This document shows positions 53,004 to 61,345 of a DNA stretch of 64,000 nucleotides, piece by piece. How positions within the stretch are numbered: position 1 is the first letter of the stretch; each line of letters starts with the position of its first letter. The stretch lies in assembly GCA_965199845.1 (NCBI GenBank), contig CBDATZ010000031.1:1-64000 (forward strand), read 5' to 3'. The translations under genes and the position numbers were made by a program. The notes beneath the pieces are model-generated. The model saw nothing but the letters and a program-made list of their open reading frames with translations, made no database searches and had not been told where the DNA came from. Source of the stretch: Ilyomonas sp965199845. Its GTDB lineage: Bacteria; Bacteroidota; Bacteroidia; Chitinophagales; Chitinophagaceae.

Positions 53004-53783
53004 TTACATTTTACAAAAAATATCAATTGTCTGGTTAATATTTTTTAGATTATCCAGCAAAATTTCTTTATCCATATAATCGTTGTAAACAAGCGCATCG
53101 CTGAGAGAGAAATTAAACTTCGCCGTTTGTGAAATCATCTGCAAACGCTCAATACATTGTATGGTTTCATCCATAAAAGCCGGCAACATAGCTTCAAATG
53201 ATAATAATGCAATTTGTTGTGAAAGTCCTTGTATCACTTGCCATTCATAACCTTCTACATCAACTTTTATATAAGAAGGTTTTCCATATTGCTGAATCAG
53301 ATTATCTAACGTGATTGCCTTTATAAGCGATGCGTGATTTTGTGTTTCCTGTTTCTTTATTTCGTTCCATTTATAGCTAAGCGTTCCGGTTGCATAATCG
53401 TTTTTATCTTCATAAAATAGTTGCTCTCCGTTATAATGACTAACCGCAGCCCGGAGCAATAAAACAGACTGATTATTATGAAATTTTGCCCGCAAAATTT
53501 TGATGTTTCTCTCTGATGGTTCTATGACTAAAACATGGTTCGAAAGTTGCGAAAAAATATTTGTCAGCATTCCTTCATTCGCCCCAACATCAAAAATAAG
53601 ATTTGCCTTTTTGCCTACAACTTTAGTATAAAATTTCTGCTTTGATTTGATATGATCGCGAACATCTTTTCGCCAAAGCAACCAAAGCGTATGTACAAAC
53701 CTGCTGTAACGCAGCCGCATATAACCATCACTTTTTTCAAGCGTTGATTTTAATTTTTTCAATACAAACATGATTGATAACAA
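53004..53783 (-). CDS. FkbM-family methyltransferase
   Basis: 259-residue SAM-dependent methyltransferase. The SAM motif FDVGANEGMLTNIF (~residue 66) and the FkbM signature SYIKVDVEGYEWQVIQGL (~residue 166) are clear. Members methylate sugar hydroxyls in surface polysaccharides and secondary metabolites. It is placed near the sugar-nucleotide genes, though its substrate is unknown. ispD lies 51 bp upstream on the same strand. Confidence 0.87.
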   Translation of the reverse strand: MLSIMFVLKKLKSTLEKSDGYMRLRYSRFVHTLWLLWRKDVRDHIKSKQKFYTKVVGKKANLIFDVGANEGMLTNIFSQLSNHVLVIEPSERNIKILRAKFHNNQSVLLLRAAVSHYNGEQLFYEDKNDYATGTLSYKWNEIKKQETQNHASLIKAITLDNLIQQYGKPSYIKVDVEGYEWQVIQGLSQQIALLSFEAMLPAFMDETIQCIERLQMISQTAKFNFSLSDALVYNDYMDKEILLDNLKNINQTIDIFCKM

Positions 53784-53834
53784 TAAAAGTTAGCTTATAA
53801 ATTGATTTGCAACTGCAAATAAAATCAACACAAT

Positions 53835-54509
53835 TTATATTGTTTGATCAGTTCTTTTCCGCAATACACTTTCGGCGATTAATAAATCCAAAGGTCTTGT
53901 GATTTTAATATTTTCATACTCGCCTTCAATTAAATGTACTTGTTTTCCAAACGCTTCCATAACGGTTGCTTCATCAGTAAATACATCTTTATATGGTTGT
54001 GTAAAAGCTTCTTTTAACGCTGTGCTGGTAAAGGTTTGCGGCGTTTGTACAATCCTGATTTGCTGCCTGTCAATTACAAAATGCGAAGCCTCTTTTTCTA
54101 TACGCAAACTATCCGTCGCAGCAACTACAGGAATTGCACTGCCTTTAATAATTGTTTGTTCATAACAACGTTGAATCAATTGTTCCGAAAGCAAACAACG
54201 CACTGCATCATGCACAAACACAACCGCATTGTCGGGCACTTTATCAAGTCCGTTTTTCACTGATTGAAAACGCGTTTCGCCGCCTTGTACTATCGTTATT
54301 TTTTCGGATGAAAGCCTTTGTAAAAAATTATTTTGTAAATGCGTTTGCGGAACAACAAGTATAAATTTGATGTCTTGATACGCTTGTTGAAATGCCTGAA
54401 TAGAATGCCATAATATGGGTTTGCCATGAAGCAATAAAAACTGTTTTGGCACAGCGTTTCCCATTCGCAAACCTGCGCCGCCGGCAACAATCAAAGCATA
54501 TTTTTCCAT
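53835..54509 (-). CDS. ispD: 2-C-methyl-D-erythritol 4-phosphate cytidylyltransferase
   Basis: Third step of the MEP isoprenoid pathway, forming CDP-methylerythritol. 224 residues, normal size. N-terminal CTP loop VAGGAGLRMGNAVPKQFL (~8-25), VHDAVRCLLS (~99-108) and the closing block TDEATVMEAFGKQVHLIEGE are all typical. ATG 54509 is the family start. Divergent from the aldo/keto reductase gene. Confidence 0.94.
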   Translation of the reverse strand: MEKYALIVAGGAGLRMGNAVPKQFLLLHGKPILWHSIQAFQQAYQDIKFILVVPQTHLQNNFLQRLSSEKITIVQGGETRFQSVKNGLDKVPDNAVVFVHDAVRCLLSEQLIQRCYEQTIIKGSAIPVVAATDSLRIEKEASHFVIDRQQIRIVQTPQTFTSTALKEAFTQPYKDVFTDEATVMEAFGKQVHLIEGEYENIKITRPLDLLIAESVLRKRTDQTI

Positions 54510-54618
54510 TCAGTAAAGAAATAAAATTTATTGTTTTATAAAACGGCTTTCACAAAATGTAAAGACGCAAATTGTTTTTTGGAATAAAGTTTTCTGGTAA
54601 ACACGCAAATGAAATGAT

Positions 54619-55572
54619 ATGAAACGGTTACAGTTAGGAAAATCTGATTTGCATGTATCGCCCGTTTGTTTTGGTGGCAATGTGTTTGGCTGGACGATAG
54701 ATGAAAAAACTTCTTTCGATTTATTGAACGTTTTTGTGGCTGCAGGCTGCAATTTTATTGATACGGCTGATGTATATAGTCGCTGGATACCGGGCAATAA
54801 AGGCGGCGAAAGCGAAGCTATTATTGGTAACTGGTTAAAGAAAAATGGTGGCCGCGAAAAGGTTGTGATTGCTACAAAAGTGGGAAGTGATATGGGGAAA
54901 GGCGAAGGCAAAACGCTTCGTAAAGATTATATTCTGAAAGAAGTGGAAGATTCTTTACAACGTTTGCAAACCGATTATATTGATTTGTATCAAACACATT
55001 ATGATGATGAAAAACTGCCGGTTGATGAAGCGCTGGAAGCATATAATGAATTGACAAAAGCCGGTAAAATAAAATGGATCGGAACATCGAATATGAACGC
55101 AAAAAGATTGCAGGAATCGTTAACAGCGAGCGAAGAAAAAGGCTTTCCTGTTTATCAGACATTGCAACCCGAATACAACTTGTACGAGCGCAAACATTTT
55201 GAAGAAACATATAAACAAATCTGTGAAGAAAATAATGTGGGTGTGATTCCGTATTATTCATTAGCCAGTGGTTTTTTAACGGGTAAATATCGTAGCGAAG
55301 CTGATTTAAACAAAAGCCAGCGCGGCGGCGGCATTAAAAAATATCTGAACGACCGCGGCTATAAAATATTATCCGCGCTCGATGAGGTTTCTAAACGCTA
55401 CAATACAACACAGGCAACGGTTTCATTAGCGTGGTTAATGGCGCAGCCAACCGTTGTGGCGCCAATTGCAAGTGCTACCAGCACAAAACAATTACAATCT
55501 TTAATTGATGCTGTGGAGTTAGAACTGGATGATGATGCTTTGAAAATCTTGAGTGAAGCAAGCGATTATTAG
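54619..55572 (+). CDS. Aldo/keto reductase
   Basis: 317-residue NADPH-dependent TIM-barrel oxidoreductase. The catalytic tetrad appears as D48 and Y53 (FIDTADVYS), K87 (IATKVG) and H127 (YQTHYDD). Near the C-terminus are cofactor-binding blocks PYYSLASGFLTGKY (~residue 210) and APIASATSTKQL. The substrate is unknown. Monocistronic, with a terminator hairpin after it. Confidence 0.92.
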   Translation: MKRLQLGKSDLHVSPVCFGGNVFGWTIDEKTSFDLLNVFVAAGCNFIDTADVYSRWIPGNKGGESEAIIGNWLKKNGGREKVVIATKVGSDMGKGEGKTLRKDYILKEVEDSLQRLQTDYIDLYQTHYDDEKLPVDEALEAYNELTKAGKIKWIGTSNMNAKRLQESLTASEEKGFPVYQTLQPEYNLYERKHFEETYKQICEENNVGVIPYYSLASGFLTGKYRSEADLNKSQRGGGIKKYLNDRGYKILSALDEVSKRYNTTQATVSLAWLMAQPTVVAPIASATSTKQLQSLIDAVELELDDDALKILSEASDY

Positions 55573-55633
55573 TGTATGATAGCAAGTGTTTGAAGTATAA
55601 TATTTTGAAGAAACTATATTGATTTCAAAACCT

Positions 55634-55674
55634 GTCAGAGTGTGATGTAATAAGGTGTAAGATCGCACTCTGAC
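55634..55674. terminator. Hairpin between convergent aldo/keto reductase and tolC-like genes
   Basis: Arms GTCAGAGTGTGAT and ATCGCACTCTGAC match at 12 of 13 positions with a 15-base loop. Located centrally between two convergent gene ends, likely bidirectional. Confidence 0.55.
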
Positions 55675-55740
55675 TATAAACTTTATATTGATTTATCAGC
55701 GTATAATAAGTTGTTAAGATTTCAAAACATCATACATAAA

Positions 55741-57174
55741 TCACCACAATGGTTTGGACTGGTAATAATCTAAAATTTTACTACGCAAAATATAATCGTA
55801 TTGCGCAGAAACAAGGTTCAGACGAGCTTGATCAACCCGACTTTTTACCACTAAAAATTCAACCGAAGTGAATACACCGGATTCAAATTTTATTTGCGCT
55901 TCGCGGAAAGATTCACCCAGATCTTCAACCTGCTGATTAAGTGTTTGGTAACGTGCAAAAGCTGATTTGTTATTCACGTAAGCCTGCTCAATAGATTGCT
56001 TTAATTGTGTTTTTGTAGTGGTTTCTATAAAAGCAGTCTGGTCGGCAGTTATCTTAGCTTGCTTTATGCGGTTGCGTGTTTGTAAACCATTTAGTAAAGG
56101 AATGGTTACCGCAATATTTACATACGAATTAAAGTTGTTTTTCCACTGGTCGCCGTACGGAATTTTTGCTGTTGAATAAGTTGGATTTGGCGAAAAAACA
56201 GGAACTTTTTCATTGTTTACAACAACATAATTATCGCTTGGCACATCGGTTGATGAAACATAATTTTGTATTGTGCCCGTGCTTGAATAGTTGGTTCCCA
56301 AACCACCGTTCAGGCTAAGTCTCGGATACAATAAACCTCTTGCCGCTTTGATACTGCTAAGCGCACTTAAATGATGATAAGTTGCCGCTTTTACGATGGC
56401 TAAATTTTTCTCTGCCGATGCATAAATTTCCTCAACTTTTCCTTCGTATATAACAGGCGATTTTTCGTTGCTGATTCGTTCCAGAATAATATCTTCCCGG
56501 TAATCTACATTCATTAATTGCGCAAGACTTACTTTGGCAGTTTCCAAAGCGTTTTTGGTACTGATAATACTCAGTTCATCCGTAGCAAGCTGACCTTTCA
56601 AATCGTAATATTCTGATGGCGCTACCGCACCTTCTTTGTTCAGAATTTCCAAACGTTCAACCTGTTTGCGGCTTACGTCAGCTTGTTGCTGCGCCAAGGT
56701 CAGCTGGTCCTGATTGCTTAGTACAGAAAGATAAGTGAGTATTGTATTGATGGTAATATAATCGCGCTGTTGCTGCGCGTCCATCTTGCCAGCTTCAAAG
56801 TTTAATTTGTATTGCCGGATGCTATTTTCAATACTTAAACCATTGAAAATATTTAAAGAACCATCCAGGCTATATTGCGCAAAGTTTACGCTTTGATTGA
56901 TGTATGTATTTGTATATGGATTGATGTTGCGTCCCTGGTTGCTGCCATGATAAACAGCCCCGTTCACAGATGGCAAAACCTGCGCTTTCGCCAGTTGAAA
57001 ATCTGCCTTTGCGCTTTCGGCAGAGTAATCGCTGCGCCTTACATCAATATTATTTTTGATAGCCGATTCTATGCACTCTTTTAATGTAAGCGTAACAGCG
57101 GTGGCTGTTGAATCCTGCGCATACAGCTTTCCAATAAAAATGCAGATAACAGCCGTTAAAAATAGTTTCTTCAT
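55741..57174 (-). CDS. TolC-family outer-membrane channel
   Basis: 477-residue outer-membrane efflux protein: signal peptide (MKKLFLTAVICIFIGKLYA), then two OEP repeats. Typical features are TLKECIESAIKNNIDVRRSD (~residue 29), AKAQVLPSV and the second-half QAKITADQTAFIETT with coiled-coil helices. It forms the outer tunnel of a tripartite exporter. The gene directly upstream (42 bp) is an ABC ATPase, but no membrane-fusion protein or permease gene is in this stretch. Confidence 0.9.
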   Translation of the reverse strand: MKKLFLTAVICIFIGKLYAQDSTATAVTLTLKECIESAIKNNIDVRRSDYSAESAKADFQLAKAQVLPSVNGAVYHGSNQGRNINPYTNTYINQSVNFAQYSLDGSLNIFNGLSIENSIRQYKLNFEAGKMDAQQQRDYITINTILTYLSVLSNQDQLTLAQQQADVSRKQVERLEILNKEGAVAPSEYYDLKGQLATDELSIISTKNALETAKVSLAQLMNVDYREDIILERISNEKSPVIYEGKVEEIYASAEKNLAIVKAATYHHLSALSSIKAARGLLYPRLSLNGGLGTNYSSTGTIQNYVSSTDVPSDNYVVVNNEKVPVFSPNPTYSTAKIPYGDQWKNNFNSYVNIAVTIPLLNGLQTRNRIKQAKITADQTAFIETTTKTQLKQSIEQAYVNNKSAFARYQTLNQQVEDLGESFREAQIKFESGVFTSVEFLVVKSRVDQARLNLVSAQYDYILRSKILDYYQSKPLW

Positions 57175-57215
57175 ATCCTTCTATATTGAGCTAATATTTT
57201 CCTCTTATGTTATAA

Positions 57216-57908
57216 TTATGCTTTGGCAGCGGTTTCAATTTTCTCAATTCTTCCGTCCATTAAATGAATAATGCGATGACCATACGCTGCATTTTTTTCG
57301 CTGTGCGTAACCTGGATAATGGTAACGCCATCTTCTTCATTCAGCTTCTGAAATAACTGCATAATTTCTTCACCTTGTTTCGAATTCAGGTTGCCGGTTG
57401 GTTCATCTGCCAATATCAATTTCGGGCTTGCCACCAGCGCTCTTGCAATGCCAACCAACTGTTGCTGACCACCGGATAATTGTGTAGGAAACAAATCTTT
57501 TTTACCAACAATATTAAACCTGTCAAGTATATCTGAAACAATGGCTTTGCGTTCTGCTGATTTATGATTTTGATAAATCAACGGCGTTTCAATATTCTCA
57601 AATACAGTGAGTTCATCTATTAAATGATAAGCCTGGAATACAAAACCGATATGCGATTTATATAACTGTGAACGATGTTTTTCTTTTAATGAAAACACGT
57701 CTTGTTCTGTAAAAGTATATTTACCTTCCGATGGCTCATCAAGCATTCCGATTACATTTAAAAGACTGGATTTGCCGGAACCGGATGGACCCATAATTGA
57801 AACAAATTCGCCTTCTCTAATGGTAAGGTTGATGTCTTTCAGAATAAAGGTACGGTTGCCGCCAATGGTTATCCATTTTGACAAGTGTTCAATTTCTATC
57901 AAAGCCAT
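57216..57908 (-). CDS. ABC transporter ATP-binding protein (LolD/MacB type)
   Basis: 230-residue ATPase subunit. Walker A GPSGSGKSSLLN (~residue 40), Q-loop VFQAYHLIDELTVFEN (~88), signature LSGGQQQLVGIARAL (~143, with L where R is usual after the Q) and Walker B LILADEPTGNL (~163). This is the LolD/MacB branch, whose permease partners are MacB/FtsX-like proteins; none is encoded here. A sigma-54-like promoter lies 34 bp upstream. The TolC gene is next in the operon. Confidence 0.88.
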   Translation of the reverse strand: MALIEIEHLSKWITIGGNRTFILKDINLTIREGEFVSIMGPSGSGKSSLLNVIGMLDEPSEGKYTFTEQDVFSLKEKHRSQLYKSHIGFVFQAYHLIDELTVFENIETPLIYQNHKSAERKAIVSDILDRFNIVGKKDLFPTQLSGGQQQLVGIARALVASPKLILADEPTGNLNSKQGEEIMQLFQKLNEEDGVTIIQVTHSEKNAAYGHRIIHLMDGRIEKIETAAKA

Positions 57909-57941
57909 GATGTATTGAGTTATTTAGTTGCTGCAAATTAA

Positions 57942-57957
57942 CCAACGCGTATGCCAA
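57942..57957 (-). promoter_or_regulatory. Sigma-54-like (RpoN) promoter
   Basis: The minus strand reads TTGGCATACGCGTTGG: -24 element TTGGCAT, -12 element TTGG, with the obligate ten bases between the two GG pairs. Only the -12 GC is changed to GG. The expected start near 57930 leaves a 20-base leader to ATG 57908. Confidence 0.5.
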
Positions 57958-58008
57958 TGTCTGAAAGCCTTTGCTACATTGCGTTTCGGCGACTTTTATA
58001 TACGAGGC

Positions 58009-58036
58009 TGTACGAAAGCGAACACTTTTTGTACGG
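58009..58036 (-). promoter_or_regulatory. Palindromic upstream activator-type site
   Basis: TGTACG-N4-CGAACA (58009-58024) is an inverted repeat with one mismatch, and a third half-site TGTACGG follows at 58030-58036. It lies ~75-90 bp upstream of the expected start, where NtrC-type activators usually bind. Confidence 0.4.
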
Positions 58037-58233
58037 TAATGAAGATGGAAATCTTGGGAAGCCAAATCAAGCGTTGCTTATAAATGATATAAGCGGGAAA
58101 TATCTTTGTTGATTAATTCTTATGTTACGAACTTAGAAACCTTAGTTGCGCTTCTGAAGATTGTAAAATGAAGTTGTTTTATAAAATAAACATGGCTTAT
58201 TTAAAACGATTCAAAGCGTTCAATTATCAAAAA

Positions 58234-59463
58234 TTATGGTTTCTTCAATTGCGTTATCGAAACAACATCGCCTTTATTTTTCTTAATAAAATACAGGTTT
58301 TTATTTTCCTGGTAATCGGGAACTAAAGATTGCGTATTCAGCATTACGGGTTGAATTGCAAATTGATTATTGTATGTATAAGCAGAATCTGATAAACGCC
58401 CGGGAAACTCATTTGCGTAATCATTTACTAAGTGCGTATAATGATACATCGCTTCAAAACCTTTATATACCAAATCGCTTGGGCGCGCAAAAAATTTGTC
58501 TTTGTAATCCGATGTCAATGCCTGGATATTTGGATTTGTAGCGGAATAATAAAAAGCCGTTGAATAAACAATATCAATATTCTCATAATCTGTATTGTAA
58601 AGCTTTCTCATACCGTCCCAGTTGGGCATTCCGATTACCGTTGTTTTGTATTGCGGATTGTTTCCCAACGCTTTAATAAGCGATAATGCAAAATCAGTAT
58701 TCATCGAACCGCAGATAATGGTGTTCTGGCGATTGCTGTCTAAATAAGGCTTTAGGTTATCAAAAAACACATCGTTGTTTAACTGCAAAACCTTGTATTG
58801 AAAATGATTTCTTACCAATGAATCATTGGCTTTAAAATCAGCCGCAATACGATTTTCTAATGAACCAGTCTTGGTTATAAAAACAGGTTTATTGGCTAAA
58901 AAATTTTGATTTACATAATGATAAATTCCATTGACATGTGTTTTTAAAGTTGAATTTAACATTACAAAATATGGATTCGCTGTTAAGCCTATATCATTTG
59001 GGTATGTAACGGAAATAACCGGAATGTTATTCGCGAATGAAAAATCGGAAACCATTTTTTGCTCGGCTGACGTTGCAAATGAAGCAATGATAAGTGAGAA
59101 ATTCAGCGACTTCATTCCCTGCAGAATTGTATTGATACTGGTATTTAATTTTTTAGTATCATAAACCCAAACTTCCGCGTTAATGTGTTCTTTGTTCAGA
59201 GAATCAACCGCCAGCATTACGCCGTTATAAAAATCAAGACCCGTAAGAATATATTGCGGCATATTGTTATTGCCTAACTTATATGTGTAGTCTGTAAAAG
59301 CCGAATCTAAGTAAAGCGGGCAAAGTATAGCCACTTTGGTTTTGTGATAAAACGGTTGCTGCGCAAATACGGCTGAAGAAATTATAATTGAAAATAAAAT
59401 AAAGAATAACAGGATTGCTTTGCTGTTACTTATTTGCCGTGTTTTTCTGAAATATTTTTTCAT
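58234..59463 (-). CDS. Periplasmic-binding-protein-like (type 1 fold) receptor
   Basis: 409-residue exported protein: N-terminal basic region and hydrophobic signal (AILLFFILFSIIISSAVFA), then a two-lobed ligand-binding fold (VAILCPLYLDSAF ~45, PQYILTGLDFYNGVMLAVDSL ~68, IIASFATSAEQKMVSDF ~125, NTIICGSMNTDFALSLIKALG ~247). It resembles branched-chain-amino-acid-type receptors (Peripla_BP_6). No permease or ATPase gene lies nearby. It starts 14 bp after guaA on the same strand and may serve as a sensor rather than a transporter part. Confidence 0.75.
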   Translation of the reverse strand: MKKYFRKTRQISNSKAILLFFILFSIIISSAVFAQQPFYHKTKVAILCPLYLDSAFTDYTYKLGNNNMPQYILTGLDFYNGVMLAVDSLNKEHINAEVWVYDTKKLNTSINTILQGMKSLNFSLIIASFATSAEQKMVSDFSFANNIPVISVTYPNDIGLTANPYFVMLNSTLKTHVNGIYHYVNQNFLANKPVFITKTGSLENRIAADFKANDSLVRNHFQYKVLQLNNDVFFDNLKPYLDSNRQNTIICGSMNTDFALSLIKALGNNPQYKTTVIGMPNWDGMRKLYNTDYENIDIVYSTAFYYSATNPNIQALTSDYKDKFFARPSDLVYKGFEAMYHYTHLVNDYANEFPGRLSDSAYTYNNQFAIQPVMLNTQSLVPDYQENKNLYFIKKNKGDVVSITQLKKP

Positions 59464-59477
59464 GCGTTGTTACTCTC

Positions 59478-61016
59478 TTATTCCCATTCAATCGTTGCCG
59501 GTGGTTTGCTGCTGATATCATATACCACGCGGTTAATTCCTCTTACATTATTAATGATGGCATTCGATACATCAGCTAAAAATTCGTAAGGTAAATGCGA
59601 CCAATCGGCTGTCATTCCATCAACAGAAGAAACGGCGCGTAGAGCAACTGTATGTTCATACGTTCTTTCATCGCCCATCACACCCACGCTTTTTACAGGC
59701 AACAAAATAGCGCCTGCCTGCCAAACCGTATCGTACAAATTGTATGCTTTTAATGAACTGGTATAAATATGATCGGCTTCTTGCAAAAGAGCCACTTTTT
59801 CTTCGGTGATTTCTCCCAGAATCCGTATTGCCAAACCTGGTCCCGGAAACGGATGACGTTGAATCATTTCTGTTGGAATTTCTAATTCTAATCCTACTTT
59901 TCTCACTTCATCTTTAAACAAAGACCGCAAAGGTTCTACTAAGTTTAAGTGCATTTTTTCGGGTAATCCGCCAACATTGTGATGCGACTTGATAGTAACC
60001 GAAGGTCCGTGAACACTTACGCTTTCTATTACATCGGGATAAATAGTTCCTTGTCCTAAAAATCGCGCTTCGGGTACTTTGGCAGCTTCCTGCTGAAAGA
60101 CGTCAATAAAAAGTTTACCAATGGTTTTGCGCTTATGTTCCGGATCTGTTTTTCCGGCTAATTCGGAATAAAACAATTGCTTGGCATCAATACCGGCAAC
60201 ATGTAAACCGATTTGCTTGTAAGTAGAAAGAACTTGTTCAAATTCATTTTTGCGAAGCACGCCGTTATCTACAAAAATACCGTGCAACCTGTTGCCGATG
60301 GCACGACTGATAAGCGTTGCCGCAACCGTACTGTCAACGCCACCGCTCAGCGCCATAATTACATGCGCATCGCCAATCTGCATCTTTAATTGCTCGATGG
60401 TTTCATGAACAAAAGAAGCCGGTGTCCAGTCTTGTTTGCAATGACAAACATTCACCAAAAAGTTTTTCAGAATTTGCTTGCCTTCGGTGGAATGATATAC
60501 TTCCGGATGAAACTGCAAACCATAAACCGGTCGGCTGTCGTGTGTTTTATAACAAAAAGCAGCTACCGGAATGCTATCGGTTATAGCAGTAATTTCAAAG
60601 CCTGCCGGAAGTTCGCTGATAGAATCGCTGTGGCTCATCCATATCTGGCTCAGGTCAGCCACATTTTCTAATAATAAATCATCGTGGTTTTGAATCCGAA
60701 GTTTTGCGCGTCCGTATTCACGCTTGTTTGATTTATTGACTTGTCCGCCATAAAGTTTTGCCGTTAATTGCGCACCATAACATAAACCCAATACAGGCAA
60801 GTCTTTGCTGATAGCAGCTATATCAACCACAGGCGCATTTTCATCATTCACACTAAAAGGCGAACCACTTAATATAATGCCTTTTAAAGACGGATCAACT
60901 GTAATTGGCTTTAGATACGGAATGATTTCGCAATACACATTGGCTTCGCGAACGGCGCGTGCGATGAGTTGTGTATATTGGCTTCCAAAATCAAGGATGA
61001 TAATTTTTTCAGTCAT
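59478..61016 (-). CDS. guaA: GMP synthase (glutamine-hydrolysing)
   Basis: Converts XMP to GMP with ATP and glutamine. 512 residues from ATG 61016 (MTEKIIILDFGSQ); the frame is open to 61082 but the upstream residues are not family sequence. Class I amidotransferase domain (1-~195: catalytic C79 in GLCYGAQL; FHPEVYHS with its His/Glu), ATP pyrophosphatase (PP-loop ALSGGVDSTVAA ~227) and C-terminal dimerisation domain ending PPATIEWE. The periplasmic-protein gene follows at 14 bp. Confidence 0.96.
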   Translation of the reverse strand: MTEKIIILDFGSQYTQLIARAVREANVYCEIIPYLKPITVDPSLKGIILSGSPFSVNDENAPVVDIAAISKDLPVLGLCYGAQLTAKLYGGQVNKSNKREYGRAKLRIQNHDDLLLENVADLSQIWMSHSDSISELPAGFEITAITDSIPVAAFCYKTHDSRPVYGLQFHPEVYHSTEGKQILKNFLVNVCHCKQDWTPASFVHETIEQLKMQIGDAHVIMALSGGVDSTVAATLISRAIGNRLHGIFVDNGVLRKNEFEQVLSTYKQIGLHVAGIDAKQLFYSELAGKTDPEHKRKTIGKLFIDVFQQEAAKVPEARFLGQGTIYPDVIESVSVHGPSVTIKSHHNVGGLPEKMHLNLVEPLRSLFKDEVRKVGLELEIPTEMIQRHPFPGPGLAIRILGEITEEKVALLQEADHIYTSSLKAYNLYDTVWQAGAILLPVKSVGVMGDERTYEHTVALRAVSSVDGMTADWSHLPYEFLADVSNAIINNVRGINRVVYDISSKPPATIEWE

Positions 61017-61032
61017 TTGCCCGCGAAGGTAA

Positions 61033-61290
61033 AATAATAAGAGACAAGATAAAAGATACAAAGAACAAGAATCAAGGAACAAGAATTAAGACACAAGTTT
61101 CAAGATTCAAGGAACAAGAAACAAGAATTAAAATACAAGAATAAAGTATCAGGAATCAAGTTGTAAGAGGAAAACAGTTGCTTCCAGCTTTAATCGTGTT
61201 TGTATTATCTTTTCTCTTGCTTTTTGAGCCTTGTACCTTAAAACTTGTTTCCTGTCTCTTGAATCTTGTTCCTTATATCTTATCAAAAAA
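61033..61290. repeat. CAAG-rich tract with a large inverted counterpart
   Basis: A ~130-bp stretch (61033-61166) built from imperfect repeats of CAAGAA(T), CAAGGAA, CAAGTTT with a period near 8-9. After a ~45-bp break, 61211-61285 carries the same pattern on the opposite strand (reverse complement begins AAGATATAAGGAACAAGATT). The two arms could form a long imperfect hairpin between the divergent guaA and the exported-protein gene. Not a CRISPR: unit size and spacers are irregular. Confidence 0.65.
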
Positions 61291-61330
61291 CTTAACGCTT
61301 CTTTATAATGGCAAGCCGTGCGCTAAAAAT

Positions 61331-61338
61331 TACATTTG
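61331..61338 (+). promoter_or_regulatory. TAnnTTTG -7 box for the proline-rich exported protein
   Basis: TACATTTG, 7 bases before ATG 61346. Supports that start over the open frame up to 61178. Confidence 0.45.
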
Positions 61339-61345
61339 CGATAGT

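Larger units (their letters stand above)
57909..58233. other. Regulatory region upstream of the ABC/TolC operon
   Basis: 325 bp without a gene. Nearest the operon is a sigma-54-like promoter (57942-57957), and further up a palindrome and extra half-site (58009-58036). The part beyond 58040 shows nothing clear. Confidence 0.55.

Noticed and set aside
61033..61166. CRISPR-like repeat array
   Set aside because: Repeat units are short (8-9 bases), degenerate and contiguous, with no unique spacers and no cas genes in the window.
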